Part shown: positions 45,530 to 55,895 of the stretch, piece after piece
How positions within the stretch are numbered: the stretch's first letter is position 1
Layout of the letters: the number at the start of each line of letters is the position of its first letter
Source: Euryodendron excelsum
Taxonomy: Eukaryota > Streptophyta > Magnoliopsida > Ericales > Pentaphylacaceae
Direction: 5' to 3'
NCBI GenBank assembly: GCA_033060915.1
Contig: CM065393.1
Span: forward strand, 3,316,001 to 3,380,000
DNA length: 64,000 nt
Translations under genes and position numbers: made by a program
Notes under the pieces: generated by a model
Databases searched by the model: none
The model's input: the letters and a program-made list of their open reading frames with translations, nothing else
What the model was told of the DNA's origin: nothing

Positions 45530-46849
45530 TTATAATATATCATTAATGTTTGTACCGGTGCTATGGCATTCTGGATGGTTCTTAGATGGATCGGAACTAG
45601 TACAATAGTCGTATGTCATGTACCGCTCTCTCACATCTTCATATCTTGTTTGTTGATCAGGGTTGAGCTGCCAGTACTCCTCCCTGTTCCAAGGAAAGTT
45701 GGAGGAATAGCAATAATATTGCTGCTTAGGGTTGGAGGAGTTTTGGTATGGGCAGCCATGAATGTCGAATCCTCGATAGAGGGCTGCGAAGGGTGCTTGG
45801 CTCCAATCAACCTCTCCAAGCCAAGCTGTTGAATTCCATACGCTGCACTCTATGTGCATGGACTGGGATGGGTAATATACTCCAAGATTGGTATGGTTCT
45901 TGAACACTCTGACGGGGATTTGGTCCACAAAAAACCTACAAAAACCGTTGTTAATTTTTGTACACCATGAAACCATCGAATATTTGAGAGAGAGAGAGAG
46001 AGAGAGAATAAGAAGGTGAAGGGGCTAAAGTGAGTATACACTATCTGGTGCTGGTTCCAGAGGATTTCATAAGTATGAAAATCAGCTGTGGGATCAAACC
46101 AGAGACAAAACTGTTGCTCCCTGCTTCCCGTATCATTTGCAAATACATTTGTATTCAATGTATAAGGCATCCCATTATTGTTACCGAAGAACTCACAGTC
46201 GAGCTCATTGTGATTAGTACTTGCTGACTGACTCACCGTTACTGAAGTTAGCTGCAGTCAACCCTGCCGCGATAAAAAAATTCAGTATATATGCATGCTT
46301 CAACATATAAGGCAATATAATTTAAACAAATTGAAGCAAAACCAATAAATTTTTTACATAGAAAGTTGTGAGAACTCCTTTTGTGTTCTTGTTTGGTATC
46401 TTCGTCCTCATTCGAAAGTATCCGGAGCCATAATTAAGCTTTGAACTGAATCCAGACCCTACATTCATCAATAATAATGAATTAGAAACAGCAAATGCAT
46501 ATGTTACCACTGACCACTCCCGCTTACACATTATATTGATATATGCATGCATATGCCTATTTATATCTACATGGTACACACATGGTGATGAAGACACACA
46601 GCCTGAGTGCACAAGCACATACACAAACACACACGCATACGTCAGAGAGAGAGAGATATGATGTTTGAAAATGAAGGGACATCAACCTGAGGACTCGTCT
46701 GTTAGGAGTCGAGCTTCTCTTCCTCGGTAACGTATTGTGACATGATTAAATCCCCATGTAGCATTGTAATTTTGATCAAAATTAGCTTCATCTGCTTTGC
46801 TTGCATACCCAAAAGCTACAAGTAGAATGGCAAGGAAATTGTTCTTCAT
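45530..46849 (-). CDS. XTH: Xyloglucan endotransglucosylase/hydrolase (GH16), four exons
   Basis: Exons on the - strand are 46849-46687, 46458-46358, 46251-46040 and 45935-45530. All introns are GT-AG and the joined frame is open for 293 residues. The enzyme cuts and rejoins xyloglucan chains in the cell wall and belongs to glycoside hydrolase family 16. Residues 1 to about 20 form a signal peptide ([14 protein letters not shown]). [20 protein letters not shown] is the start of the jelly-roll core. The catalytic motif reads [11 protein letters not shown] (nucleophile E104, D106, acid/base E108), where HDEIDFEFLGN is usual. A glycosylation sequon NDT (N127) follows. The C-terminal XET extension has paired cysteines (GCPYQNS, YYCYSS, YDYCTSS, HPEC). 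The usual DWATRGG loop is shortened to AWLGEVDW. The N-at-second-position motif occurs in early-branching XTHs. The gene looks functional. Confidence 0.9.
45986..46007. repeat. GA microsatellite in XTH intron 3
   Basis: Eleven GA dinucleotides lie in the third intron (45936-46039), which is only 104 bp long. The polypyrimidine strand runs along the transcript as CT, 30-50 bp from the donor. Confidence 0.9.
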
Positions 46850-47347
46850 TGATTAATTCATCCAAGATATCTCTCTCTCCCTCCTATTATTCTAATAGAT
46901 ATCAAGTAGAAAACAGTTCATATGAACAAGGAAAGTGGTTAAGCAATCTTAATTGTGTGATGAACTTTGTTTAACCATATATAGATGTAAATGAACTCAT
47001 GCAAACAATCGATGGAGCGCTGCTATTTATTAGTTTCCAAATACCTTAATTGGAAGTTGGTAATTGTTGATTCATCAGAAGATAAAAAAATAAAGATCAT
47101 GACCAAGACACGCATTACGCATGCTAAGGACCTACTAATTTATTTCCATGTCATCATACTATTCAGGCCTTAGTTTTTTTAAACAAATTACTAAATTATC
47201 TAGCAAACGTAGCAATTAATTCAAAATAAAAAGAAATAATAATATTAAAATAGACTGTTAAATTCAAAGCAATCCACCTGCCTAGCTTCCAGTGTAAAAT
47301 CATGAATAATTTTCAGTCAATAATTTACATTAAAATAATAAATAATG
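46850..47347. other. XTH upstream region
   Basis: This is the likely XTH promoter on the - strand. A CTCTCTCTCC tract lies at about 46872-46882, directly 5' of the start codon. The 498 bp hold no other gene. No TATA box stands out clearly. Confidence 0.4.
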
Positions 47348-47870
47348 ACACTTTGCACTTATGCACTTTACACCAAATCTCACTTTAGGATCTTTACTTT
47401 CATTTGTAATAATTTAGTCCATATAGTCTTAATTTGATACAATGTCTACCTTCTACTATTTTTGTTTGAAAAATAGACGAAAATTTTTCATATGACAAGT
47501 ACATTGCCTCTTTTGAGTGACAAAGATGTAAAATCATGCCTCTTCACAAATAATCATTTATTATAAATTTCTCTCAAATCATGAGCGTAATTAACTTTAT
47601 GATGAATATAATATAATTAAGCTTCATATAAAAACTCCCAATTCGACTCGCATGCAATACACGTGAGTCTTTTGGATAAAAAAAAAAGTTAAATTTTACA
47701 TATTTGCTCTTTAAAAAAGATTACGTGATTGTCACATTCAAATTTTTTCTTTATTTTATAAATAGTAAATTGACATTGTAACAAATTAGAAGTATAAAGA
47801 CTTAATTATTATAAATAAAAGTAAAGATCCTAAAGTGGAATTTAGTGTAAGTGCAATGGTACAAAGTATA
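47348..47870. mobile_element. MITE with long terminal inverted repeats (about 100 bp)
   Basis: The left end (ACACTTTGCACTTATGCAC, ... CACTTTAGGATCTTTACTTT) pairs with the reverse complement of the right end (ATACTTTGTACCATTGCAC, ... CACTTTAGGATCTTTACTTT). Identity is high over roughly 100 bp, including TACAATGTC. The 520-bp element has no coding capacity. I cannot define a clean target duplication, so the superfamily stays open. Confidence 0.7.
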
Positions 47871-47930
47871 ATTAATCATGAAAATAACTCTACTCGATCG
47901 GTCAACACCTAATTTGTAAGGCTTTTATGG

Positions 47931-48209
47931 GACAAATTATTCAGTAAGTCCGAAACACTATGTTAGCATAATAATGTGGTATGCTTAACTAATTAAAAAT
48001 AAACACATCATGTAGTTTTTGTCAACTAAATAGGTAATAAATATGAACATATTAACTAAGTTTTTATTTTTATTATTCTAAAAATTAGGCTAATCAACCT
48101 AAGAATTAGCTCAATCAATCTAAAATAAAAATATATGTTTATTTTTAATTGGTTAAGTACATCACATCATCATGGTAATGTGGTATTCCGACCTACTAAA
48201 TAATTTCTA
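47931..48209. mobile_element. Mutator-type MITE, 279 bp
   Basis: The ends GACAAATTATTCAGTAAGTC and, reverse-complemented, TAGAAATTATTTAGTAGGTC open inverted repeats alignable for about 75 bp, to AATTAAAAATAAAC. Flanking nonamers CTTTTATGG (47922-47930) and CTTTTATAG (48210-48218) agree at 8 of 9 positions, the size of a Mutator target duplication. There is no ORF. Confidence 0.7.
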
Positions 48210-48419
48210 CTTTTATAGACTGTCATAAGGTGAGAGCACTAAAGGCCAATTGCATGGAGCTGATCGACTTACCCTTAAAAGAACAAATTTTCTTTTGCAC
48301 AAGGAGAAGGAGAAATTTGCTTCAGTGAATGTACAGCTGAGGAATTAATTAAGAACAATTGTGTTTCTATAAGCAGTTGGAGACACTTTTAAGTTCCATG
48401 GTTAATTTTTTATGGGGAT

Positions 48420-49277
48420 TGATCTGGCAATGACTGATCAGGACTCCCAATAATGGGCTAACTGGTGCTTGTATCGAGGACTTGGCACCTAAGGTACATG
48501 TCAAGCAAGAAGACAATGAAGTTCAACACTGAGAGCTCTAGCTGACTCAAGCATTGTTGAGCAGACCATGCCGAGCCCAACCTGCCAAGCACGACCATGG
48601 TTGAGCAGACCATGGCCGACCATGACCGAGTAGACCATGGCCAAACAGACCATGGCTAATCATGGTTGAGCATACCATGGCCAATCACGACCAAGCAGAC
48701 CATGCCGAGCCCGACCTGCCGAGCACGACCTACCGAGCGTGACCATGCTGAGCATGCCAAGCATGACCTAGCAGACCTTGTGGGACGGTGCCGATTATTC
48801 CCCACTTGCCACGCCAGTGGGGGCCATCACCGACAACCCAATCATGGTAATGTGCTCCTAACTCCAGGACCTCACGTGTAGTAGGAAGTAGTTACCTTTC
48901 CCGCTCTGACACATACCTAAAGAAGCGCTACGTGTGGGGTTGGACAACTACTCTCCCCATTATCCTGCCACCAGTTTGGCCCTCCAATGCTACGCTGCCA
49001 TGTGGAGAGACATCCATCTCCCACTATCTCCATATATGCAACACCCTCTTGGGGCTACCAGGAGATCTACCCATATAAAAGGGAAACTTCTCTTCTCCAA
49101 CAAGGTAAGCAAACCTTAGCCAAAATTCTATTGAAATATCTCTAGAGGCCTAACTTTGGCATCAGAGTGCTCTTGGCAGGCATCACATTGGTGCCCCTCA
49201 TCCTTTTTTACCTCTTAGACAACCGGAGCAGCTCGCTTCGGCCTCGAGACCGACCCCACCAGTTTATTGCATTATCA
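48420..49277 (+). repeat. 5' LTR of a truncated Tat-like element
   Basis: The right end is sharp: ATTGCATTATCA at 49277, then GT and the primer site. A TATA box (ATATAAAA, 49073-49080) lies about 200 bp upstream of the LTR end. The left end is approximate because no second LTR exists in the window. A 48558-48782 stretch of short GACC/CATGG repeats lies inside. Confidence 0.55.
48558..48782 (+). repeat. Short degenerate tandem repeats (GAGCAGACCATG units)
   Basis: Units of about 10-24 bp with cores GAGCAGACCATG, CCGAGC and CACGACC or GACCATGG recur about a dozen times without strict periodicity. The sequence is GC-rich compared with its surroundings. The ORF across it (48666-48881) is a by-product of the repeats. 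Confidence 0.75.
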
Positions 49278-49279
49278 GT

Positions 49280-49297
49280 TGGCGCTGTCTGTGGGAA
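49280..49297 (+). other. Primer-binding site of the truncated Tat-like element
   Basis: TGGCGCTGTCTGTGGGAA lies two bases after the LTR end. It differs by a few bases from the site at 44569-44586, which supports a shared lineage. Confidence 0.7.
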
Positions 49298-49314
49298 CGA
49301 TTGTTTCTGTTTTC

Positions 49315-50430
49315 ATGGTTGTAACCAAATCCGGCACTTCATACCTACCCCGACCAATGGATGACCAAAATACCAACAGAGTTACAGCCCTTGAAACTCA
49401 GATGACCAATGTGATGGCCAATATACAAATGCTGATCACCCAGAACAAGGAGTTGCTTTAACGACTCCCTGTTGGCTTAAGAGGAGGCCAACCACCTCGA
49501 GTTCAGCTGGAAGATGGAGGAAGAGGCAAAGCCAACAGGATAGTGAACGAAGACCTCATTTTTCTAGGCAATGGCGTGTTACCCTTAACGGAGCGCTACC
49601 GCCCCGAAATGGTGTAGCCCAACCAGAGGAAGCACAGAGTCAAGCCCCAAGTTCGCACCTGCGGCATCACCCCCAACACACCGAGGTTATAGGAGAAAGA
49701 GTGGACAACCCCCCAACCTGGGATGAGCGTTTCAGAGCCCTCCAAGCCCAGATGACCAGAGTCATGGAGGCAGTGAAGACTAGAACTCCCAACACCGTTG
49801 AAGAATTAGTGAACATAACCGACTCCCCGTTCACTCAGGCAATGATACGAGTCCCCCTACCACCTAAGTTCAAGATGCCAACTGTAGAGATGTTCGATGG
49901 GACTAAGGACCCATTAGATCATCTGAAAACCTACAAGGCCTTGATGCAGCTATAAGCTGTCCCAGATAAGATCATGTGCAAAGCCTTCCCAATCACTCTC
50001 AAAGGAGCAGCTAAAGTGTGGTTCAACCGAATCCAACCCTCCACTGTTAACTCCTTTGTTCTGCTCAACAAATTATTCGTTGGAGATTACATTGGAGCCC
50101 ATCGGTAGAGAAAACCAATAAGTAGTCTGCTTAATGTGAAGCAAAAGAAGGAAGAAATCCTTCGGGAGTTTGTTATCAGGTTCAACTTGAAAACCCTTAA
50201 AGTGGATGATGTTAATGACAGGGTTGCCGTCACTGCCTTTATGAGTGGGTCAGGACCCACAAGTTCATATTCTCGTTAGCTAAGGAGCCCCCGAAGACCA
50301 TGACAGAGCTTATGATCAGAGCTCAGAAACATATGAACGCAAAAGATACGATGAATGCAAGAAGGAAGCACGATGAGGGGACTTCACCAGAAAGGGAACC
50401 TACAGACTGAAGGGCTTGAGCACCCGCCCA
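49315..50430 (+). pseudogene. Tat-like gag pseudogene, truncated
   Basis: A first piece starts at 49315 (MVVTKSG, then a heptad-like ALETQMTNVMANIQML) and ends at a stop. The main piece (49701-49955) reads NTVEELVNITDSPFTQAMIR and LPPKFKMPTVEMFDGTKDPL, closely matching the gag at 43751-44128. After a TAA it continues in frame with PDKIMCKAFPITLKGAAKVW. Sequence resembling the capsid C-terminus (KKEEILREFVIRFNLKTLKV) follows a TAG, and a frameshift falls near 50250. Resemblance ends about 50430. No protease or polymerase follows, so the element is truncated right after gag. Confidence 0.82.
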
Positions 50431-52169
50431 TGGCATGCTGAGCATCTAAGGAAGTATTATGCGTAAATGATTTCTTTTTCTTTGAATGTACAACATTATA
50501 ATTATTTAGGTATTTCATAATATACCTGGGGCGGGTGACCTAGACCTTATCCTGTTCCAAACTTGCATTAAGTTTTGCTTTCTTCCCCATACCTCACCCC
50601 TAACCCATTTATTCATACCCCAAACTCTTCCTAGTAGGGGCAGAGTGAAGCGGGGTTCGGGTTTTTCGACTGCAACTGCCATCCCTAGTTGCTAATCCAT
50701 ATTTGTTTGTGTTATACTTATTTGCATGTTACTTTTTTGTCATGTTTCATGACTATGTAAGTACACATATACATTTGTGCACAAACAAAAGTGTTGTTTG
50801 AGATGCTCCTTCACCCCCATTCTTGCTCTGTCACCTGTTCTAGGTCTCCTTGGCCACAAGTTTCATTTTGGAAGTTTAGCCTTTTTAAATATATGTTCAT
50901 CATGGAATTAAAAAAGTTACGAACTTTCTTTATGTTCTACACTACTGAAAATCTGAATGGAATGTTGTTTGATTTATTTTGCAATTGGTTTAATTTTTTC
51001 ATTACTATAATCTTAGTTCATGATATTGTTTAAATTTTATGAATAGGGAATACAAAAAAACATTGATTGTATTATTTGTAAATTAATAGGATGATCCTTA
51101 TGGTTGAACTTTACCATGCACTTGATTTTCTATACTCTTAATGCAACCTGTATCGCACTGTCATTTTTTTCCCCAGTAAGTGAGAGAATTTATATTATGG
51201 ATGCATGATGAAAGTACAAAACCTCGACACATGCCATTGCCAATACACCAACGTACTCTGGTAAAGCACCTAGGAGTCTAGGATGTTTTTCCTTTTGTTC
51301 ATAGGAGGCTAGGATGTTACTCATCTATATCCCAGCCAACCAGATCTACAGGATCATGTAGGGTGAAGAGATGGAAAATACAGAACGCCATCCACAACAT
51401 ATACGATATTTTAAAAAAAGAAACAGTTTTTGGCATGTGTCCACTGTCATACTTGAAAGTGTAGATAGATATGTTTAGTACGGGTGATGTGGCAACTTAG
51501 GATTAAGGTAAGTTCATCATCCCATTGATGCCTTAAATACATTCTCATTGGAGTTCATTAACAAAAGGAAATATATCGACAGATATGTTTAAGAAGTTTA
51601 TTGTATGTAAGAGTCTTGAGCTATAAATGGCTTCAAGGACTTTACCATTCTGCAAGAAAAATTCGAAGATGAGAGAACATAGAGAGTAAGCAAACTGCAC
51701 CCAATAGAATTAGAAGTCGAAAATTAAAGTTTAGGAAACAAAGGAAATTGGACATATTCTTTATACCAAGAAAAAATAAAAAAGATTTTAGCTCAAAGAA
51801 ATATAACAAAATATAAATCTAATTCGGTGATGAAGTCTAGATAATAATTTTGGAATTTGTAGGTATCCATATTGAAGGTGGAAAAAAATATCCTCTGGAC
51901 TTTGTCATTAAAAACCAATGGTTTCTCCAATTGCCCATGTGATCTAACTATTGACATATTCCTAGATAAGGAATTAGTTGAACAATTTGTTTATAGTTAC
52001 AATGGTTTATAGTCACATATATGAGATGAACTTGGTGATCCTTGATCCTCGGTAACGAATGAAAATTTAATCAATTTGGCTGCCTAGTTTGATCGTTATG
52101 CCATTGATTATATTTTGAATATTTAACTGTGCACGGAGATCCAAGACTATGTTATCTAAACTTTTTAAA
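50431..52169. other. Intergenic DNA, nothing recognised
   Basis: AT-rich sequence with scattered short ORFs, none protein-like. An A/G-poor segment 50520-50700 (CCTGGGGCGGGTGACC region) interrupts the AT-rich background. No repeat structure or RNA gene is visible. Confidence 0.45.
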
Positions 52170-52470
52170 TTTGTGAAATATTTGTGTTGGACACTCGATA
52201 CTTGGATAATGGTATGAAATATGTATTTGATATAACTAGTTAGACATGCATCTAATAAGCATATATAAATAATTGAGTTTACTATAAAACTAAGTATAGA
52301 ACTTCTATTTTATGTATAAAATGTTATATTTAATTTGTTAATACTATTTTAACTTAAGAAAGCAAAATAAATATTTAAAAACTATAAAATTTAGCCTGAA
52401 ATTAGATGAATTCGACACTTAAATATGTACCCATACCCGACACCTGAGTCTAGGTAGTAACTGTAACATA
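52170..52470. repeat. Remnant of a dispersed GACAC-type repeat
   Basis: It begins with GTGTTGGACACTCGATAC and ends with GTACCCATACCCGACACCTG. Related GTGTC/GACAC-rich ends occur at 22360-22425, 28560-28620 and 62110-62935. It is probably a decayed non-autonomous transposon family, with superfamily unassigned. Confidence 0.4.
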
Positions 52471-52872
52471 GATCCAAGACTCACTTATTTGTTGGTGCAG
52501 TTGAGTTTTTGCCTTGCTCACCAAGTTGATAAAGTCAGACAAATGTTGGAACATCCCTAATTTTCTCAACAGGTTGCTCCTTTTTATCTATTTGAGTCAA
52601 ATTGGTACAGTCAAACTGAGTTTTAAATTGCTGCCTTACTTTGTAACAGAAAGAGACAATATGACGCCTGCCACCACACGGCAGAAATTTGAAATCGGTT
52701 ACAGGCCATTTCGGTAACTTTACATGACTGCATGGATTAAATATTTCCTTCTGTGCCTGTGCCCTTTTACACTGCTTAGTTAGTGCAAATTTGCTTTCTT
52801 TTCTCTGGTTTCCTTCTTGAGAGCATTCAAGTTACTTTTGCAATCCGGGGTAGCATTTGTTTGATTTTCCTA

Positions 52873-53992
52873 ATGGAGCCTGACGATGATGGAGATCAAG
52901 GGCATCAGGCTTCAACTCTTCTTCCTGAGATGATGATGGATATATTCTCGAGGCTTGCAGTTAAGATTCTCTGCAAGTTTAGGTGCGTTTCCAAATCATG
53001 GGTAAACTTCATCTCGGATCCACATTTCAGAAATTTACATTGCAATAGGTCTTTGAAAAATCCTAGATTGCTTTTGTCATGGGATGCTTATGGCCACAAC
53101 CTTTATGGAGGAGATGATTCTATTGTTTACCTATCCACCATGGACATATCTGATGGAACCAAGCGGAAGATGTTTATGGTGAATGTTCTTGATCCTTCTT
53201 GGTATACTATAGCTCATTGCCATGGTCTTATATGTTTGGTCTCTTATGACCAAGTCCACATTTGTAACCCTAGCACTCAAGAAGTGGTAAGACTACCGGA
53301 TTATCTTGGCAAGGGGGTTGCTCTAGGGTATCTCCCTTCTGTGAACGAATATAAAGTTGTCTGTTTGTTTCCTCGGCAGTTTAATGATGAGCATGCAGAA
53401 CTCTTTGCGACTGGGTGTAATATCTTCACCATAAAAGATGGTGGATCCGTTTAGGGCCCTTGGAGAGATATAGGAAATTGCCCATCCAAAGTTCTTCAGT
53501 GGGGCGTCCCTGTATCTGCTAATGGAGCCATTTATTGGGTCATCTCAGAAAGTTGTAATGACAGAAAAATATTCTCTTTGGATTTGGAGATTGAGGAATT
53601 TGGAATGATTTTATGTCCCCAAGGTTGTTCACATTATATTGGTGATATGGTGCATTTAGTAGAGTTAAAAGGGTCTTGTTGCTTGGTAGAACATTTGCAG
53701 GGGTGTTCAACTATGGATATATGGATGTTGAAAGATCACAATAATCACATTTGGGCAAAGGAATATTGCATCAATCTCGATTCAATGAAGTATGTACACT
53801 TTGGTATTGGGTTATGTTTCTTCAGATGATCATGATGGAGAAATATTAATTAGAGCAAACCAAGAAATTCTCCTCCTCTACAACGTGAAGAGCAAAAGTT
53901 ATAGAAAAGTAGAAAACTTAAATCTTCGAGCGGAAAATTTGCCATGTCTTTACTTTGACAGCTTCTTTGATCTTGGAAGTAGAAAGATTTAA
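52873..53992 (+). pseudogene. F-box protein gene with FBA-type domain, one stop and one frameshift
   Basis: Translation from 52873 gives an N-terminal F-box (LPEMMMDIFSRLAVKILCKF, RCVSKSWVNFISDPHF) that would bind SKP1 in an SCF ubiquitin ligase. An F-box-associated region follows (SWYTIAHCHGLICL, HICNPSTQEVVRLP, GYLPSVNEYKVVCLF). A TAG at 53452-53454 interrupts the frame. The same frame then continues with WRDIGNCPS, SANGAIYWVISE and IWAKEYCINLDSMKYVHFG. Near 53792-53800 a one-base shift is needed to reach GYVSSDDHDGEILI and the usual ending QEILLLYNVKSKSYRKVE. The upstream ATG at 52783 reads a hydrophobic stretch unlike F-box proteins, so I prefer 52873. Everything else is conserved, so decay is recent, or one of the two lesions could be an assembly error. 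The target protein is unknown. Confidence 0.85.
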
Positions 53993-55695
53993 GCTAGCTG
54001 CAATTTTTGTAGATTCAGAAAACTACAGCTACAAAACAAAAGGCATGGCTATGACTTTTTCAATTGTATCTCAGTGTCACAGTAAACTTGTTCATTTCGG
54101 ATTGAAGTATGGTTAACACCATATCCTCTTTAGCCCAAAATATGTAAATTTTGTGAGAAGTCTAGGCAATGCAATTTCAGCGCAATACTTTATAATTGCT
54201 TCACCTATGTTTTTAAATAGCATAAGTAGGGATATAGTTTAAGAACTCAATGTCGTAGAATTTTAGTCCTTTATTTGTTTGGTAGTGAGTGAAGTTTTTT
54301 TGTTTTGTGAAGTACTTGATGACCATTAAGTTAGTTTTCCGATATCATCCTGGTAGCATTATTGCTTGAGGGTTTGGTTCCTCTTGCCATATTTAAAATA
54401 GCTGAAAGGATTATTTTTAGCTATTTGATGGTGAATATTGTAATTCTTTTGCATGCGACTTTAATTGATTATGTAGGATTGCTTTTTAATAAGATTTCTC
54501 TTATGCAGTGCTTAGGTGAAGACTTTACAATGACTAAGACATAACGCACAGAAGGGATATAAAACAAAGAACTTTAAAATTTTCAAATTGTTGTTCAAAC
54601 ACAATTCTTGAATTTATATATTCATTTCTCACGCTCAATAAAGGTACTTCTCATCCATGATCAACCATAAGAGTTGTAATGAGACTTTTTTCCCCTCTCC
54701 TACTACTTTATATTGGGTCAATCATGACTTGGTGAAATGGTCAAAGCTTACACTGTAAAGTGTGAAATTGCCTGTTCAATTATGGGAACAATCACATTGT
54801 GCAAGTAATGTTTTAAACTGAGTTAATAACTTGTCCACCCCCCTTTCTAGGTGTCATTGCTTAAAATGCTGATGAAAGCTATGGTTGTCAAACCTTAGAA
54901 TGGAGCTACGAATCTATGGGTAACCACTTTATTTGAGTAAAGACAGACATTAGGTCTCTACCCAAACTGTTGCTCCAGTGCCCCAAACTAATGAACAGGG
55001 TTCTCAAGAGTGAGAGCTTCACAATCTTTATACTTTCATTAACTTAAAACATTCAAAACTAATAACTATATAAGTAACTGAAACTCTCGTTTTGTGATTC
55101 CTGAAACCCCACCCGAAATACTCCAGAGGATTTTAATGCCGACATACCTTTTTACTCAGAACATATTGTTAGTCTGGGATGCCTAGTACCTTCCAGACCT
55201 CAATTTCTGTCAAAATCTGTGACTTCATCACAACCGGAGTTTCTTCTGTGTGCAGCAGTTGCTTCTCTTAATGAGTATTAGAAAAGTTTGCCTATTAAGC
55301 AGTTAAATTATTTGAAAACGGCTTGATTGTGACATTAGTAATTCTCAATAAAGAAAATGTTGCAGCATCTCATAACTCCTATATAGTATTTACTGCAAAA
55401 TTATTAAGACATGAGTTCTTTTATGTACATCTTAGAACTTTTTCGGTTAATAGATTTCTTGGGAAGGCATAATGAAATGAAAGGATAATAGATTTCTTGG
55501 GAAGACGTAATGAAATGAAACGGAAAATTAGCTTGAGGAAAAGGGTAACCAAGATGCCAGGCACTTGAGCAATGATTAAGTGAGCAGGTCTAGATTTTCA
55601 GGTTGTGTCCATGTGAAATTAGAAAACCTGAACAGAGAATTAGTTCAACTTGTGCATCCTGTGGGCTTGGCCTCATCCAGTTTGTGGTTCACTAG
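53993..55695. other. F-box 3' flank and intergenic DNA
   Basis: No gene is recognised. A 38-bp tandem duplication (TAATAGATTTCTTGGGAAG...) lies at 55448-55485 and 55486-55523. Confidence 0.5.
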
Positions 55696-55895
55696 TTTCT
55701 CTTTGTTTGTGCTATGTTAGCAGCACATCAATATAAAAGTGTAATTTCTCTTTGTTTGTTCTATATTAGCAGCACATCAATATAAAAGTTTAATTTCTCT
55801 TTGTTTGTTCTATATTAGCAGCACATCAATATAAAAACAGTGTAATTTCTCTTTGTTTGTTCTATGTTAGCAGCACATCGATATAAAAACACATG
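55696..55895 (+). repeat. Four-copy tandem repeat, 49-52 bp
   Basis: Units start at 55696, 55745, 55794 and 55846 with TTTCTCTTTGTTTGT and contain TTAGCAGCACATC(A/G)ATATAAAA. The third unit has a small insertion (ACAG). Identity between units is high, so expansion is recent. The stretch is non-coding. Confidence 0.9.

Noticed and set aside
52783..52872. Upstream ATG for the F-box gene
   Set aside because: The 30 extra residues are a hydrophobic stretch not typical of F-box proteins. The ATG at 52873 gives the usual short acidic lead-in.
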